DNA of 64,000 nucleotides from Ascaphus truei (GCA_036426205.1 CM071570.1:5097872-5161871); one strand, 5' to 3'; counted from the stretch's first letter, positions 11,706-24,180 are shown. Made by a program: numbers and translations. Notes: generated by a model from the sequence alone, not told the origin.

Positions 11706-12055
11706 TTGGACAATTGTTTTCATGGGTCGGCCGATTGTTTTGTTACGTGGATTTCCATGATCACTCTCACAAAGGATTGTCCTCCTTTTAACAGGGGTGG
11801 AGGTGTTTCTATCCCTGACAATCACTGACAATCAACATGGCGGATAATAATCCATGATCGGATTTTTAACAATCTGACAATGGATTGTGGAATCCGTCCG
11901 GATTGGATCCAAGGGCGGTTTTGCATTAATCCGTACAGATTGAAACTGGAACAATCCGTCAATGGATTTTACACCACGGAATGGATTTTGACTGGAAAGC
12001 TCAGGAAATTACGGGAAATGGATGGTGACGGTTCCGCCCATCCCTAATCATGGTC
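11706..12055 (-). repeat. Dispersed repeat of the AATCCG family, copy 1
   Basis: Contains AATCCGTCAATGGATTTTAC, then CACGG and GGATTTTG, ending in CCGCCCATCCCTAAT. This is the reverse-complement layout of the copies at 46655-46995 and 48815-49115. It is non-coding. Confidence 0.65.
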
Positions 12056-13200
12056 ACCAGTCACTGGTTTAGTTCCAGGCTGCCGGGTTCCATGGTATCT
12101 GCATCCACAGCAGACCCATGTACTGTACTCCAAAGTGGCTGAGACTTGCAATCAAACTTGCATGCTTGTATATTAACTCCTTAGCTGCCAGTGAGGCCTG
12201 CAGTACATTGCAGAGCAAAAAGTTGAGAGTGACACGATTAATAGATTAGATCAGCTTTCCCTCCCTCCCCCCTCATCCCCGCCCCGTCCATATTTTTTTA
12301 CGTCTCCCTCCCCCTTTTTTTAATCAGAATAGGAAACAGGTCCTCACCTCAAGAGGTGAAATGCGCTATTTGCTCTGGGAAAATAGTGGATTAAATTCAC
12401 TGCATCACGCTGGCCAATAGAAAGCCGCAACGTCCTCCATTGCAGCTTCCTATTGGCCCATGTGTTGTGGGAGATTTAAATACCAGGAAGCAGCAGCGCT
12501 ACCTTTACTGGTAAGCATCCTGAGAACTAGGGGGTCCCTAGAGCTGATATACACGTGGTTCAGATCTGTGGTCCCCCTACTTCCTATGCTGGTAAAAAAA
12601 AAATATATGGGGGAGAAATACTTCCCTAATGAATGATTCTACATGCTTCATTCAGGCATATCGAAAGGTCTTTGATGCCCCAGGATGGGTATCGTCTGCC
12701 TCCACGTCACTACTCTGGATTTGTTAGCATAAATGCACAGTAGGGTCGGGAATATGCTAGCACCCCGCAAGGGCCAAATGCCAACTTCACCCATCCTCAC
12801 TACCCACAATAAACATTAAAAAAACACAGCAACCCTACTAACCACCTCCTCTTCCCTCAACAACCCCTCCCCCCCAACACATACAGTACAGTAATGGGAA
12901 AACTTACGATTATCCAGATATTATCCAGATATAGATAATAGCTCATTTGCCCATTCAAAATCAAACATTAGCCAACCAGCAGAAATAAAGTAAATTAAAC
13001 TGTCTACTTACCCCTGCCATCATGAAGGGCATCCTCATCAGCATACTCCAGGTCCATGTCCTCCATTGGCAGCAAGAGTACAAGAAAAAAAAAATCTAAT
13101 GGCCCCTAACCCCTTAACCACCTTAGTGATTAATAACTGCTATAGTAATTAAGGGGTTAACCCACCCTCCCCCGCTACCCACCATGGAGGCCTAACCCCC
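12056..13200. other. Gene-less stretch with short exon-like sequence
   Basis: Mostly non-coding. On the minus strand a short frame starting at 13066 (MEDMDLEYADEDALHDG) runs into GGGTAAGT near 13016, a good splice-donor match. It may be a remnant of a transposon 5' exon; this is inference only. Confidence 0.35.
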
Positions 13201-13560
13201 CACCCCGGCACAAGTACCCTCTACCCATTGATGGCACAGTGGTACATCATACCAATATAATATGGGCATGATAAGCCACTATAGCAGTCAATGGCCAATC
13301 TATTAAAACAATCATCAAGAACAACAATACACAACAATTAAAGAAATACACAAGCACCTAAACACCACAACAATAAAATAACTAAAAAGCCTGAACTACA
13401 CATGAATACAATTATTCTAACACCAATACCGAAAAAGAATACAAATTATGTTATACCTAAATAATAGAAAACAATTAAAGAAACACCTAACCAACACAAC
13501 TAGAAACAAAACCGCTAGCCAATCCTAAAATGTACTAAAAACAAGCTATCCAAATATAAT
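13200..13560. repeat. Dispersed repeat shared with 54660-55020, copy 1
   Basis: Shares GGGCATGATAAGCCACTATA, GCAGTCAATGG, ACACAAGCACCTAAACACCA and similar blocks, in the same order and orientation, with 54660-55020. AT-rich and without coding capacity. Confidence 0.75.
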
Positions 13561-16016
13561 TTAGTGAAAACAACAAACAGAAATAGAAAAATAACAATCA
13601 ATTGTAAACAAGCATTTGCCAAAAAATGCATTACCTGTCACTGTATTTATCTTTACCCTAAAGAGACATAGATTAATACATTGGCAGTCAATGTGCAATG
13701 AAAAACATAAAAATAAATAAATACAATAAAAAAACCTGAAAAAAGACAATTACATATATTACATACAATTATATACATTCAATATTAATCTTACCTTTAG
13801 AAGTCTTCACCCTCCGAATCCCATCGTATCAGGAAGCTCACGACACGCGACGTCATCCATTGCAATCCGACTCCATCCTCCTTGAAGAACAGCATCAGGT
13901 ACAAAACTCTTCTTTCTTTCATCTTCATCTGTCATTCTTTTCTTCTATCTTCTTTTCTGTATATCCAAACCCCATGTTAAATCCAAAACCGATGTTGACA
14001 CATCGACATCTTCGGATAAAGTGAGACGGAACAGGCTTTATATAGGGCCTGTGATGTCACATTTTAGGGTCAGATGGTACAGCATCAATCCAATTGGACG
14101 CGGTATTATGTGACTAGCTTTTTTTTTTAAGGATGTGTAACGTCATCTCCAAGGGAGAGTTAAAAAGGATGTGACATCACTTTAAGGGATGATGTCACAT
14201 CCTTTAAACTAATGTAACATATCACATGGTACAGGAACCAATGGGATTGTCTTCAAAAGTTACAACTTTTGAGAGAGGCGAATATCACATCGCTGCTCCT
14301 CGCCAGTGTCAATGTTCGCAAACTGACTAACGGGGTTCGTTTGATAATAAGTAGTTTATTGTAAAGTATGATCATACACATTTAAAAAAATCTATAAGAC
14401 TCTCTGCCAGGGAGTGTCCAAGCAGACTTTTTTTATACATTTCATTTTCTTTGTCTAAAGTGTGTTACTAGGCAGATTATACTAACCACTCCTTAATTCT
14501 TAAACCAATCATCTTACAGCTTATTAAACCTGGTTAGAACTGGCCTAAAACATCTCTGAATAGGTACCTGGTACAATCTCTCACTAAGAATGTGGGCGTT
14601 ACTTCAGACACTGTCGTAAATCTACTTAGAAGCAAAACTCCCACCTATACCACACACACATCTTACACACAAAATGGATGCTAAAAAAATAACAGACAAA
14701 ATGGAAACAGAACATTGCTTTCAATCCTTCTCCAGAGACCCCCCAGTCCATTTCAGTAACATCAACAGTATCTTCATTTCAACAATATTACTTCATCACC
14801 AGTTTTGTTCATTTAGCTATCGCAGGTCTTCAGAGCCTTTCTGAATACTGTGATAACTACACTGAAAAAACTGGCAGGGAAACAGGCCCAGCGAGATGTT
14901 TTATGAAGGCTACTAGCATAGGCCCCAGGTATAACTTTTATAACCTCTAAAGTTTCCAAGGTAACCAAATAGGCTTCCTCGTTTGTGATAAATCTTTGGC
15001 AATCCTGTACTCTGCATTGATTTTTCTTTTTGATGTTAAAATAATTACAGTATGATGCTATCATCAGCCAAACACAGAAACGTAAAGGACAAATCGGTAA
15101 CAATTTCAGTGATCCAGAAGGATTGGAAAACACATTCATATTTCACAGGACACATGGGCCAAAAAGTGATGTTACTAGAAGGACTAGAATAGTGGTCCGC
15201 AAACTGGGCGACGCGAGATTTTTGTTAGACATGCACGGCGGTTATAGGGCCCTGCGCTCTTCCCAAAGGAATTTAAATAAAATGCCGGGAAACCCTGCTG
15301 GAGCCGTCTTTGTTGACGCGTCACCATGGCAAAACGGCGTCAACTGATGCTGCGGGGTGATGTCACATGACCCCGCTGCACCATTCGACGCTTGCACAAA
15401 GGTAAGTGGGGACGAGCGCTGGTGGAGAGCCGGCAGGGGGCGCAGCGCCAAATGTTTGCGCACCCCAGCACTAGAGCACCACTACTTTTTTATTGACTAA
15501 CCCAGAGTACCATTTGCTTTTTAATTTACAATCCCAGAGAAGTACATTTTTTCATACTTACAATCCATGTTATTTTTGTACAATTGATTAATGTTTAAAA
15601 TCTATTTTTCCTGCATATATGTTTTTGTAATCTTGCAAAATAGCACGAACCAATGTTTAATAATTCAAGATTTCTGTTTTTCTTTAAAGACAAATGGTAA
15701 CTTTACTTTCTTTTTAACATCACAGATAGGACAGAAATACACTACGGGGTTAATTCAATAGACCCCTGGAACACCCTCAGTGACTTGAATTGAGGGATTT
15801 GGCTTCGGAGTATACAGTATTTATTCCCACGATAGGATTTTTTTTCTCACTACATAAACCTATTCAAAATGTGCTCCACTTTTACACCTACTTTCTATTT
15901 AAAGGTGCGTGTTTGAAATAAACAGGAAAGCCAAGTACACAATGCATTCAAAAATAGTCAGCCATTTGTGCCAGGAAAAAAAAGGTCACAAAATATTAAT
16001 TGTAGAACACAACAAA
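13561..16016. other. Gene-less stretch, 2.4 kb
   Basis: No coding signal. It contains short local inverted words with GATGTCACATCC around 14160-14210. 14307-15150 has features that could suit a minus-strand LTR (TGTCAATG start, TTTATT), but no matching end or target duplication was found. Confidence 0.5.
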
Positions 16017-18013
16017 ATGACAGTGCACATACTATCTATCCTACACTATCCCTGATCTCCAGAGACAGTGCGCATACTATCTATCCTACACTATCCCTGA
16101 TCTCCAGAGACAGTGCACATACTATCTATCCTACACTATCCCTGATCTCCTGAGACAGTGCACATACTATCTATCTACCATATCCCTGATCTCCTGAGAC
16201 ACGTGCACACCACTATCTCCTCACACTATCCCTGCTCTGCAGAGACATTGCACATACTATCTATCCTACCTATCCCTGATCTCTGAGGCAGTGCCCCACT
16301 ATCGATCCTACACTATCTGATCTCCTGAGGACAGTGCCCATACTATCTATCCTACACTATCCCTGTCCTAGAGACAGTGCCCATACTATCTATCCTACAC
16401 TATCCTGATCTCCTGGACAAGCAGTAATATATATCCTACATATCCTGATCTCCTGAGACAGTGCAATACTATCTATCCTACCATATCCCTGATCTCCTGA
16501 GACAGTGCCCATACTATCTATCCTACACTATCCCAGATGACTCCTGAGGACAGTGCACATACTATCTATCCTACATATCCCTGATCTCCAGAGAACAGTG
16601 CACATACTACTATCCTACTACACTATCCATGCTCTCCAGAGACAGTGCACAGACTATCTATCTACACTATCCCTGATCTCCTGAGACAGTGCACATACTA
16701 TCTATCCTACACATCCCTGAATCTGCCTGAGGACACTGCACACACTATCTATCCTACACTATCCCTGATCTCTGAGAGACAGTGCACATACTATCTATCC
16801 AACTATCCCTGATCTCCTGAGGCAGTGCCCATACTATCTATCCTAACTATCCCTGATCTCCTGAGACAGTGCCATACTATCTATCTACACTATCCCTGAT
16901 CTCCTGAGACAGTGCCCATAATATATTCCTACACTATCCTGATCTCCTGAGACAGTGCACGTACAATCTATCCTACACTATCCTGATCTCCTGAGACAGT
17001 GCAACGTACTATCTATCTAACACTATCCGATCTCCGAGACAGTGCCCATACTATCTATCCTACACTATCCCAGATCTCCTGAGGCAGTGCCCATGCTATC
17101 TATCCTACACTATCCCTGATCTCCAGAGACAGTGCACATAGTATCTATCCTACACTATCCCTGATCGCCTGAGACGGTGCACGTACTATCTATCCTACAC
17201 TATCCCAGATCTCCTGAGACAGTGCACATACTATCTATCCTACACCATCCCTGATCTCCTGAGACAGTGCACATACTACCTATCCTACACCATCCCTGAT
17301 CTCCTCAGACAGTGCACATACTACCTATCCTACACCATCCCTGATCTCCTGGGACAGTGCACGTACTATCTATCCTACACTATCCCTGATCTCCTGAGAC
17401 AGTGCACGTACTATCTATCCTACACTATCCCTGATCTCCTGAGACAGTGCCCATACTATCTATCCTACACTATCCCAGATCTCCTGAGGCAGTGCCCATA
17501 CTATCTATCCTACACTATCCCAGATCTCCTGAGACAGTGCACATACTATCTATCCTACACTATCCCTGATCTCCTGAGACAGTGCACAAACTACCTATCC
17601 TACACCATCCCTGATCTCCTGAGACAGTGCACATACTACCTATCCTACACCATCCCTGATCTCCTGAGACAGTGCCCATGCTATCTATCCTACACTATCC
17701 CTGATCTCCTGAGACAGTGCCCATACTATCTATCCTACACTATCCCTGTTCTCCTGTGACAGTGCACGTACTATCTATCCTACACTATCCCTGATCTCCT
17801 GAGACAGTGCACATACTACCTATCCTACACCATCCCTGATCTCCTCAGACAGTGCACATACTACCTATCCTACACCATCCCTGATCTCCTGGGACAGTGC
17901 ACATACTACCTATTCTACACTATCCATGATCTCCTGAGACAGTGCCCATACTATCTATCCTACACTGTCCCTGATTTCCTGAGACAGTGCCCATACTGTC
18001 TATCCTACACTAT
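16017..18013. repeat. 45-bp satellite array, main block
   Basis: Roughly 44 tandem units of a 45-bp monomer containing CACATACTATCTATCCTACA and CTATCCCTGATCTCCTGAGA. From about 17045 to 18000 the units are near-perfect 45-mers with substitutions only. From about 16150 to 17045 most units carry one or more small deletions or insertions. The satellite continues after the inserted block at 18014-23190. Confidence 0.97.
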
Positions 18014-18246
18014 TGGTGCAAGGAAAGTGAGCGCAAACCTTAAAAATATAAATTAAAACACAGTATAAAGAGATTAATATCACCAAGAGGAGATGCAGCT
18101 GTGTGAGAGATTTCTCAATCTCTCAAAGTAACATCTGGGGGAGGACACAAAGCGCAAAACTTCCTCTCCAGGGTGGGAAATATCACATGGAATCAGATAA
18201 AGATGTAGACAGCATATGTAGGAAAAAGAAGAAAAATATAGTGCAA
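18014..18246. other. Sequence joining satellite to block A
   Basis: Non-coding, AT-rich. It ends in TTTTAATTGACAAACAATAC, which resembles the junction before block A' (TTTTAATTTATCAAACAATAC). Confidence 0.5.
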
Positions 18247-18530
18247 CACAGTTTTAATTGACAAACAATACTAGAGAAAGGAGCTCCAATACACTCACAT
18301 GCTCCAGAATAAAATAAGGCAGTTTAACCACTCGGGTTCAGTAGAGACGCAGCTCTGCTAGGCTCTGATCAGCTTCACACGTCCTTTACTTCCGCACTCG
18401 AGCGGCGTCTGACGTCAAGGACCAGTTCCTTTAATCATCCGCTGGCAAGGGAAAGACCATCTGGCTCCGTAGTTGTCAGTGACACCGCAGGTTGTGTAGG
18501 TGGGAGAACATGAAAGAAATACAGCTGATG
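18247..18530. repeat. Block A of the duplicated A/B pair
   Basis: Nearly identical to 22826-23092 in the same orientation (AAACAATACTAGAG through GAACATGAAAGAAAYACAGC). Includes a GAGCGGCGTCTGACGTC word. Non-coding. Confidence 0.9.
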
Positions 18531-18851
18531 GCACGGTGGAGAGTGCATTTCCTGGTAATGTACAGGTTAATAAAAGCTTCAATCAGACTTAGAACTTTTG
18601 CAATTAATATTGACAGATTTATTGTAAATCATTCTTCCTGGCAATGCACAGGTTATTAAGAATCTATATTAGTGTAAGGACCCTTGAAACGTGGTCTGCC
18701 GTGCAGTTGGCTCAAGGGCTTACAACAATTTGGCCAAAATGTTAAACTAAAGGACCATTTTATTTGTTGGTTATTTATGCATGTATATTTAGGCACTGTA
18801 CCGTATATAGGTTTTTCTGGAAGTGCACTGAGCTTTGTCTGTGTTTTATGT
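18531..18851. repeat. Block B of the duplicated A/B pair
   Basis: Nearly identical to 22487-22822 (TTTCCTGGTAATGTACAGG through TGTGTTTTATGTTA). The L1 insertion begins just after it. Confidence 0.9.
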
Positions 18852-18861
18852 TATGTCCCTG
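18852..18861. other. L1 target-site duplication, left
   Basis: TATGTCCCTG here against TATGTCTCTG at 22203-22212: nine of ten identical, immediately outside the L1 poly(A) and the truncated 5' end. Confidence 0.8.
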
Positions 18862-21800
18862 TTTTTTTTTTTTCAACTTTGAATTTTTTATTGGAAATTG
18901 CAAGTACAACCAATGTAACACAGCCCATTATAACGGTTCCAATTATATCAATCACATATATAGACACTACTAATACACATCTACAGACCACTTTACAAAC
19001 AAGACGAGACAAACTTGACAAGGGGACAGGGGTGGAGGATAGTGGGGGGGGGATGGGGGATGAGCTGTGGGTGTTTCTTGTTTCTGCTTTCTTGTGACTT
19101 TTGGCCACCGTGCTCGGCGTCGGCTGAGGAGTTTACCTGGTTCAGGCTCTTCTTAAGTATTCTTAGACCAGCTCTAAGCCTGTGGGGCCGTCTGCTATCT
19201 GTAAGTCACTATGTCGTGTCGTCTGATCTGCCCTCAAAGGAGAACGCACCTAGGTAAATTAGTGCAAGATTGTGGTGGCATCCACTCCTGGGATGTCTAC
19301 CTGGGCCAACCATGGTTCCCAGACCTTTAGAAATTTTGTGCTGGAGTCATTAACTAAACTCGTTAATTGTTCCATCCGGCAGACATGCCAAATTCTGTTT
19401 TTGATCTTAGGGATAGTTGGGATTTCTTGTTGCTTCCATAATGCTGCGATCTCGCACCTCGTAGCAGTTGCAAAATGCGCGATCAATTTATGCGTCGCAT
19501 TTGACAGACCCTGGATCCGCCTGCCCAACAGGAACAGCCACGGGTCCAGGGGGATCTCCAAATCGAGAATCCGCTGAATCCAATCTCTAATCTGTTCCCA
19601 AAGAGGGGCCACTTTAGTGCAAGACCACAGCATATGTCGGAGATCTGCCACTTCACCACATTGCCTAGGGCAAAGAGGGGAGTAGCCTTTTACAAATTTC
19701 GCTAAGCGCTTCGGAGTGTAATACCACCTCATAAGGACTTTATATGCGTTCTCCTTTAATGTGGTGCAGATTGAGCTTTTTGCAGCTTCTTGTATAATTC
19801 TGTCCCAGTCGTCATCCTCTAATGTCTCCCCTATGTCTATTTCACAATGTCTCATATAACTCAGTCTATTGTCGTTGGTCTTCGTCTGGCTGATCACTTC
19901 CCTGTACATTCTAGATGTGAGTCCCCTCGTGTCCGTATCTCTGGAACACAGCTGCTCAAAATTTGTTCTGGCCGGTCTAATGGGCGTTTTATTATAGAAG
20001 TCTCTGATCTGGAGATACCTAAAGAATTCACTATTTGGGATATTTTTAGAGGATTTAATTTGTTCAAATGTTTGTATGGTCGTTATGCCCTCCAGATCTT
20101 TTAGGCGGGAGAACCCCCTTTGAGTCCAAATCAGGACGTTTTTGCTATTCAGGCCCGGAGCGAAGTCTGGATTGCCCACAATTGGCGTCATTAATGATGT
20201 TTTGGTAGTCAACTGACATCTGAATTTCGTGGCCTCCCAAACTTTTAATGAATTGACCATGGTCTGCAGCGGAATGTTCATCTTGCGTACCCCTTCTCTG
20301 GGTAGCCAGATTAAGTTTTGGATTTCAATTGGTGCACAAAATTTCCTCTCCAACTCTACCCATCTCTGTAAGCTTGGGTCAGTGTGCCATTGGAGAATCT
20401 GCCCTAATTGGGCTGCTTTGTAGTAGGCCTGCAAGCAAGGCACCGCTAACCCTCCTCTTAGTGTGGGGCGTTTTAAGATCCCCTTAGCAATTCTTGGGTT
20501 TTTCTTGTTCCAAATAAATTTCGTTATTTTCGACTGGAGGGAGAAGATGTCCGCCTGTACCAAACGGATAGGGAGACTATGGAAGAGATATAACATCTTT
20601 GGGAGGAGATTCATTTTCATGCTATGTATCCTCCCAATCCACGAGATACTCCCCTTCATCCAGGTCCTGAGATTCTCCCCCAACGTCTTAATGACCTTGG
20701 GGAAATTTGCTTTATATAACGATTTGTACTCCCTCGTGAGATAAACCCATAAATATTTGATAGCGGAGGGTTGCCATTTGAAATTAAAATTGAGGTCAAT
20801 CAGCTTTTCAACTTCTTTTGGTAAATTAATATTGAGGGCTTCAGATTTAGACTGATTGATCTTAAATCCCGATATTTGGTTAAATTTGCCCAGGATATTG
20901 AATACGTTTGGAAGAGATGTGAGAGGTTTGGCTAATGTGAGAATGACATCATCCGCATATAGCGCGGCTTTATGCATTTGGTCTCCCACTAGGATACCGG
21001 AGATATCTGGATTATTTCTGATGTGTGCCGCCAGGGGTTTTATACATAGGGCGAACAGTAGTGGCGACAACGGGCATCCCTGTCGTATGCCACTTTTGAT
21101 TTCAAATTGTTCTGAGGGGAAACCTTGATATCTCACTTTTGCTGTTGCGTTTTTGTAAAGCGCCAGAATAGCCTGCAGAAGGCGTCCCTCAAAGCCAAAT
21201 GCTCTCAGTGTTTCTATTAAGTAGGGTCAGTCTATTCTATCGAAGGCTTTCTCCGCGTCCAGACTTAACACCATGGAGTGTATTTTTTCTTTTTGGGCCA
21301 GATCTATTAGGTCAATAATTCTCCTGGTATTGTCTGCCGCTTGCCTACCTGCGATAAACCCTACTTGATCCGTGTGGATTAACCCGGGAAGAACTCTACT
21401 CACCCTGTTGGCTATAAGTTTAGAGTATATTTTGAGGTCCGAGTTAATCAGTGAAATGGGCCGGTAGCTCTTACAGTCTGCCGGGTCCTTTCCGGGTTTA
21501 TGGATCACCGAGATTGAAGCTTGGAGCATTTGCGCTGGGAATGAGGCCCCTGCTAAAATTTCGTTGAATAGCTTTAACATGTGGGGAGCTAAATTTTTTA
21601 TATATTTTTTATAATATATGTTCGAAAAGCCATCCGGCCCTGGGGCTTTAGCGGGTTTTAGTGCTTTAATGACCCCAGATAGTTCCTCCATCGAGAAGTC
21701 CGATTGGAGTGCCTCCCTGTCGCATCTCTCCAAAGTTGGTAGATTTGCCTCTTTTAAGAAGGTCCGTAACACCTCTTTTGTTTTCCGACTGTGGGTCACC

Positions 21801-22202
21801 TTATCTCCATTGTATAGTATTTCGTAATACTTTTTGAATTCCTCTGCAATTTTCTCCGGGATGGAGGTAAGGTCCCCCTCGTGATTTCGGATTGCGTGAA
21901 TGTGGTAATTTGGGAGTTTATTTTTTAGCTTATTGGCAAGTAGTGTGTCAGGCTTGTTAGCTTTTTCATAAAATTTCCGCTGGGACCAGGTCATTTCCTT
22001 CTCAGCCTGGGCGGAGAGGAGGAGGTTAAGACTAGTTTTGGTGGCTAATACTTGAGTCAACGTGTGGGCATTCTTATTCTTTTTGTGTAGGGAGGAAAGC
22101 TCCGCTAACTGCTCTTCTAATTTCAGGATTTTCCCCTCACGTTCTCTTTTTCTTTTAGCGGCTAGATTCATAATGACCCCTCTGAGGGTAGCCTTATGGG
22201 CC
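18862..22202 (-). mobile_element. 5'-truncated L1/Tx1-type LINE insertion
   Basis: A 3.34-kb minus-strand LINE. Its 3' end is a 12-nt poly(A) (T run at 18862-18873), the 3' UTR is about 390 bp, and its 5' end is truncated inside ORF2 at 22202. The 10-bp target duplications TATGTCYCTG flank it on both sides. All features fit target-primed reverse transcription. The endonuclease domain and ORF1 are absent, so it was dead on arrival. It sits between block B and block C. Confidence 0.93.
19259..22202 (-). pseudogene. L1/Tx1-type ORF2 fragment (reverse transcriptase and C-terminal domain)
   Basis: ORF2 makes the reverse transcriptase that copies LINE RNA into DNA at the target. The frame is open from the truncation, with the first Met at 22171, to the stop at 19259. 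It covers about 980 codons with one in-frame TGA at 21227-21229 just after AFDRID. Visible in order: the linker after the missing endonuclease (residues 1-90); RT motifs KAPGPDGF, HKPGKDP and YRPISLINSD; motif A LSLDAEKAFDRID; motif B GIRQGCPLSPLLF; catalytic YADDVIL; the L1-type WNKKNPRIAKGIL and GGLAVPCLQAYYKAAQL; and a C-terminal Cys-His-Cys cluster around CPRQCGEVADLRHMLWSC. The endonuclease is missing because of 5' truncation. One stop in nearly 1,000 codons suggests a fairly young copy. L1 versus Tx1 placement needs a phylogeny. Confidence 0.93.
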
Positions 22203-22212
22203 TATGTCTCTG
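22203..22212. other. L1 target-site duplication, right
   Basis: TATGTCTCTG, matching 18852-18861 with one mismatch. Confidence 0.8.
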
Positions 22213-22486
22213 GTTTTAATATATATTGCCATGCTCAGTAGCACTCCTCTGTGAAACTTATATGCTTATATATATGTTGTGGGTATTTTGGGGGTTCAAT
22301 ATGAGCTTGTAGGTGTTCTGTATGTTTTATCATTCTTGTTCAGCTAGTCTTGGCGGATTGGAGGGTGGCAACCTCCTATCTAATTGAAGCTCACTCCCTC
22401 CCACATTTAAATGGTTAAAAGCTCACTCCATGGCATCTCCCACTATCAGGGGAACTTGCCTGCATGCAGTGTGATTGTGACAAATC
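22213..22486. other. Block C, unique sequence between B and B'
   Basis: Non-coding. It continues block B across the L1 insertion (CTCTGGTTTTAATAT, compare the end of B'). Seen only once in the window. Confidence 0.6.
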
Positions 22487-22822
22487 TCTTACAGAGTGCT
22501 TTTCCTGGTAATTTACAGGTTAATAAAAGCTTCAATCAGACTTAGAACTTTTGCAATTAATATTGACAGATTTATTGTAAATCATTCTTCCTGGCAATGC
22601 ACAGGTTATTAAGAATCTATATTAGTGTAGGGACCCTTGAAACGTGGTCTGCCGTGCAGTTGGCTCAAGGGCTTACAACAATTTGGCCAAAATGTTAAAC
22701 TAAAGGACCATTTTATTTGTTGGTTATTTATGCATGTATATTTAGGCACTTTACCGTATATAGGTTTTTCTGGATGTGCACTGAGCTTTGTCTGTGTTTT
22801 ATGTTAAGTCTCTGGTTTTAAT
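22487..22822. repeat. Block B' (copy of 18531-18851)
   Basis: Direct repeat of block B, with a few substitutions and no L1 insertion at its end. Confidence 0.9.
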
Positions 22823-22825
22823 TTA

Positions 22826-23092
22826 TCAAACAATACTAGAGCAAGGAGCTCCAATACACTCACATGCTCCAGAATAAAATAAGGCAGTTTAACCACTCGG
22901 GTTCAGTAGAGATGCAGCTCTGCTAGGCTCTGTTCAGCTTCACACGTCCTTTACTTCCGCACTCGAGCGGCGTCTGACGTCAAGGACCAGTTCCTTTAAT
23001 CATCCGCTGGCAAGGGATAGACCATCTGGCTCCGTAGTTGTCAGTGACACCGCAGGTTGTGTAGGCGGGAGAACATGAAAGAAACACAGCTG
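22826..23092. repeat. Block A' (copy of 18247-18530)
   Basis: Direct repeat of block A. The order A-B-[L1]-C-B'-A' is not a simple tandem duplication. Confidence 0.9.
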
Positions 23093-23189
23093 ATGGAAAG
23101 TCTGCAAAGGGTCCGTACTGCTTCACAGGTCAAAGCACACAAGTAACCCTATGCGTTTCATCCGGTTGCCTGGACTTCTTCAGGGGTGT
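23093..23189. other. Junction with TGCGTTTCATCCGG motif
   Basis: Contains ATGCGTTTCATCCGGTTGCC followed by TGGACTTCTTCAGGG. It resembles the reverse complement of the GAAGAAGT...ACGAAACGCGTTG module at 58801 and 63355. It leads directly into satellite. Confidence 0.5.
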
Positions 23190-23319
23190 ATCCTACACTA
23201 TCCCTGATCTCCTGAGACACTGCACATACTATCTATCCTACACTATCCCTGATCTCCTGAGACAGTGCACATACTATCTATCCTGCACTATCCCTGATCT
23301 GCTGAGACAGTGCACATAC
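23190..23319. repeat. 45-bp satellite, short block
   Basis: About three clean monomers of the satellite at 16017-18013. Confidence 0.95.
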
Positions 23320-23526
23320 TTTAGGGGTGATTCTAACTCATATAGTGGGACAATTGGCATCCCAGGCTAACTTAGCTATTAATATTACTTTGAGTGCAGT
23401 TAACTGGGTTCTGTTCGTTAATCTTAGAGTTAACATGTTGTGCTATACATATCTTTAACCCTTTGCACCCTAGTCTACAACTCTATAGGTATTGGGTTGA
23501 GCGTTGAGCCATTTCTTTAGTTGCTA
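23320..23526. repeat. 207-bp satellite insert, copy I1
   Basis: From CTTTAGGGGTGATTCTA to TTTAGTTGCTAT. The same sequence lies at 24351-24907 and 25620-25826, always joined to satellite through CATACTTTAG on the left and GTTGCTATCCTACAC on the right. Identical junctions imply one insertion later amplified with the satellite. Non-coding. Confidence 0.92.
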
Positions 23527-23896
23527 TCCTACACTATCCCTGATCTTCCTGAGGCCGAGTGCAATATATCTATCCTACACTATCCTGATCTCTGGGCAGT
23601 GCAACAATACTATATCCTCACTTCCCTGATTCTCTGGCAGTGACATTACTATCTATACACACACCTGTATCTCCTGAGACAGTGCACATACTATCTATCC
23701 TACACTATCCCTGATCTCGAGACAGTGCCATACTATCTATTCTACACTATCCTGATCCTGAGGCAGTGCACCTTACTATCTATCCTACACTATCTGATCT
23801 CCTGAGGCAGTGCACATTACTATCTATCCTACACTATCCCTGATCTCCTGAGGAGTGCACATACTATCTATCCTACACACTATCCCTGATATCCTG
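23527..23896. repeat. 45-bp satellite, indel-rich block
   Basis: Recognisable monomers, most carrying single-base or few-base gaps. Confidence 0.9.
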
Positions 23897-24180
23897 GGCC
23901 GGACACATAATACAGTGGCACCCGCCTTAGCCTTCTGGGACCTTTCCCGCAATTTTTAAAATTGCGGTACAGATGCGGGCAATCGCGGGCAGATGCGGGC
24001 GTTTTCGGCAGTTTTGGGCGCCTGCGGGCATTTTCATTGTCTAGCGTAAGCGCTTTCATTGCTAGCGATGTTAGTGCTATGGTGATTTCGGGCGTGGAAA
24101 AGTGTCGTGAGAGACGGGTGAGGACAAAAAACTTCCCGATTTTTTCGAGGTGTTGGAGGTTAAAAGGGGCCGCGACAGAT
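23897..24180. other. GC-rich insertion 1 in satellite
   Basis: Runs from GGGCCGGACACATAATACAG to AAAAGGGGCCGCGACAG, interrupting the satellite. It contains repeated GATGCGGGC words and the palindromic CGCAATTTTTAAAATTGCG. No coding capacity. It resembles a small dispersed element. Ends are approximate. Confidence 0.6.

Noticed and set aside
14307..15150. Possible minus-strand LTR starting TGTCAATG
   Set aside because: No matching end and no duplication of the flanking GCCAG were found.
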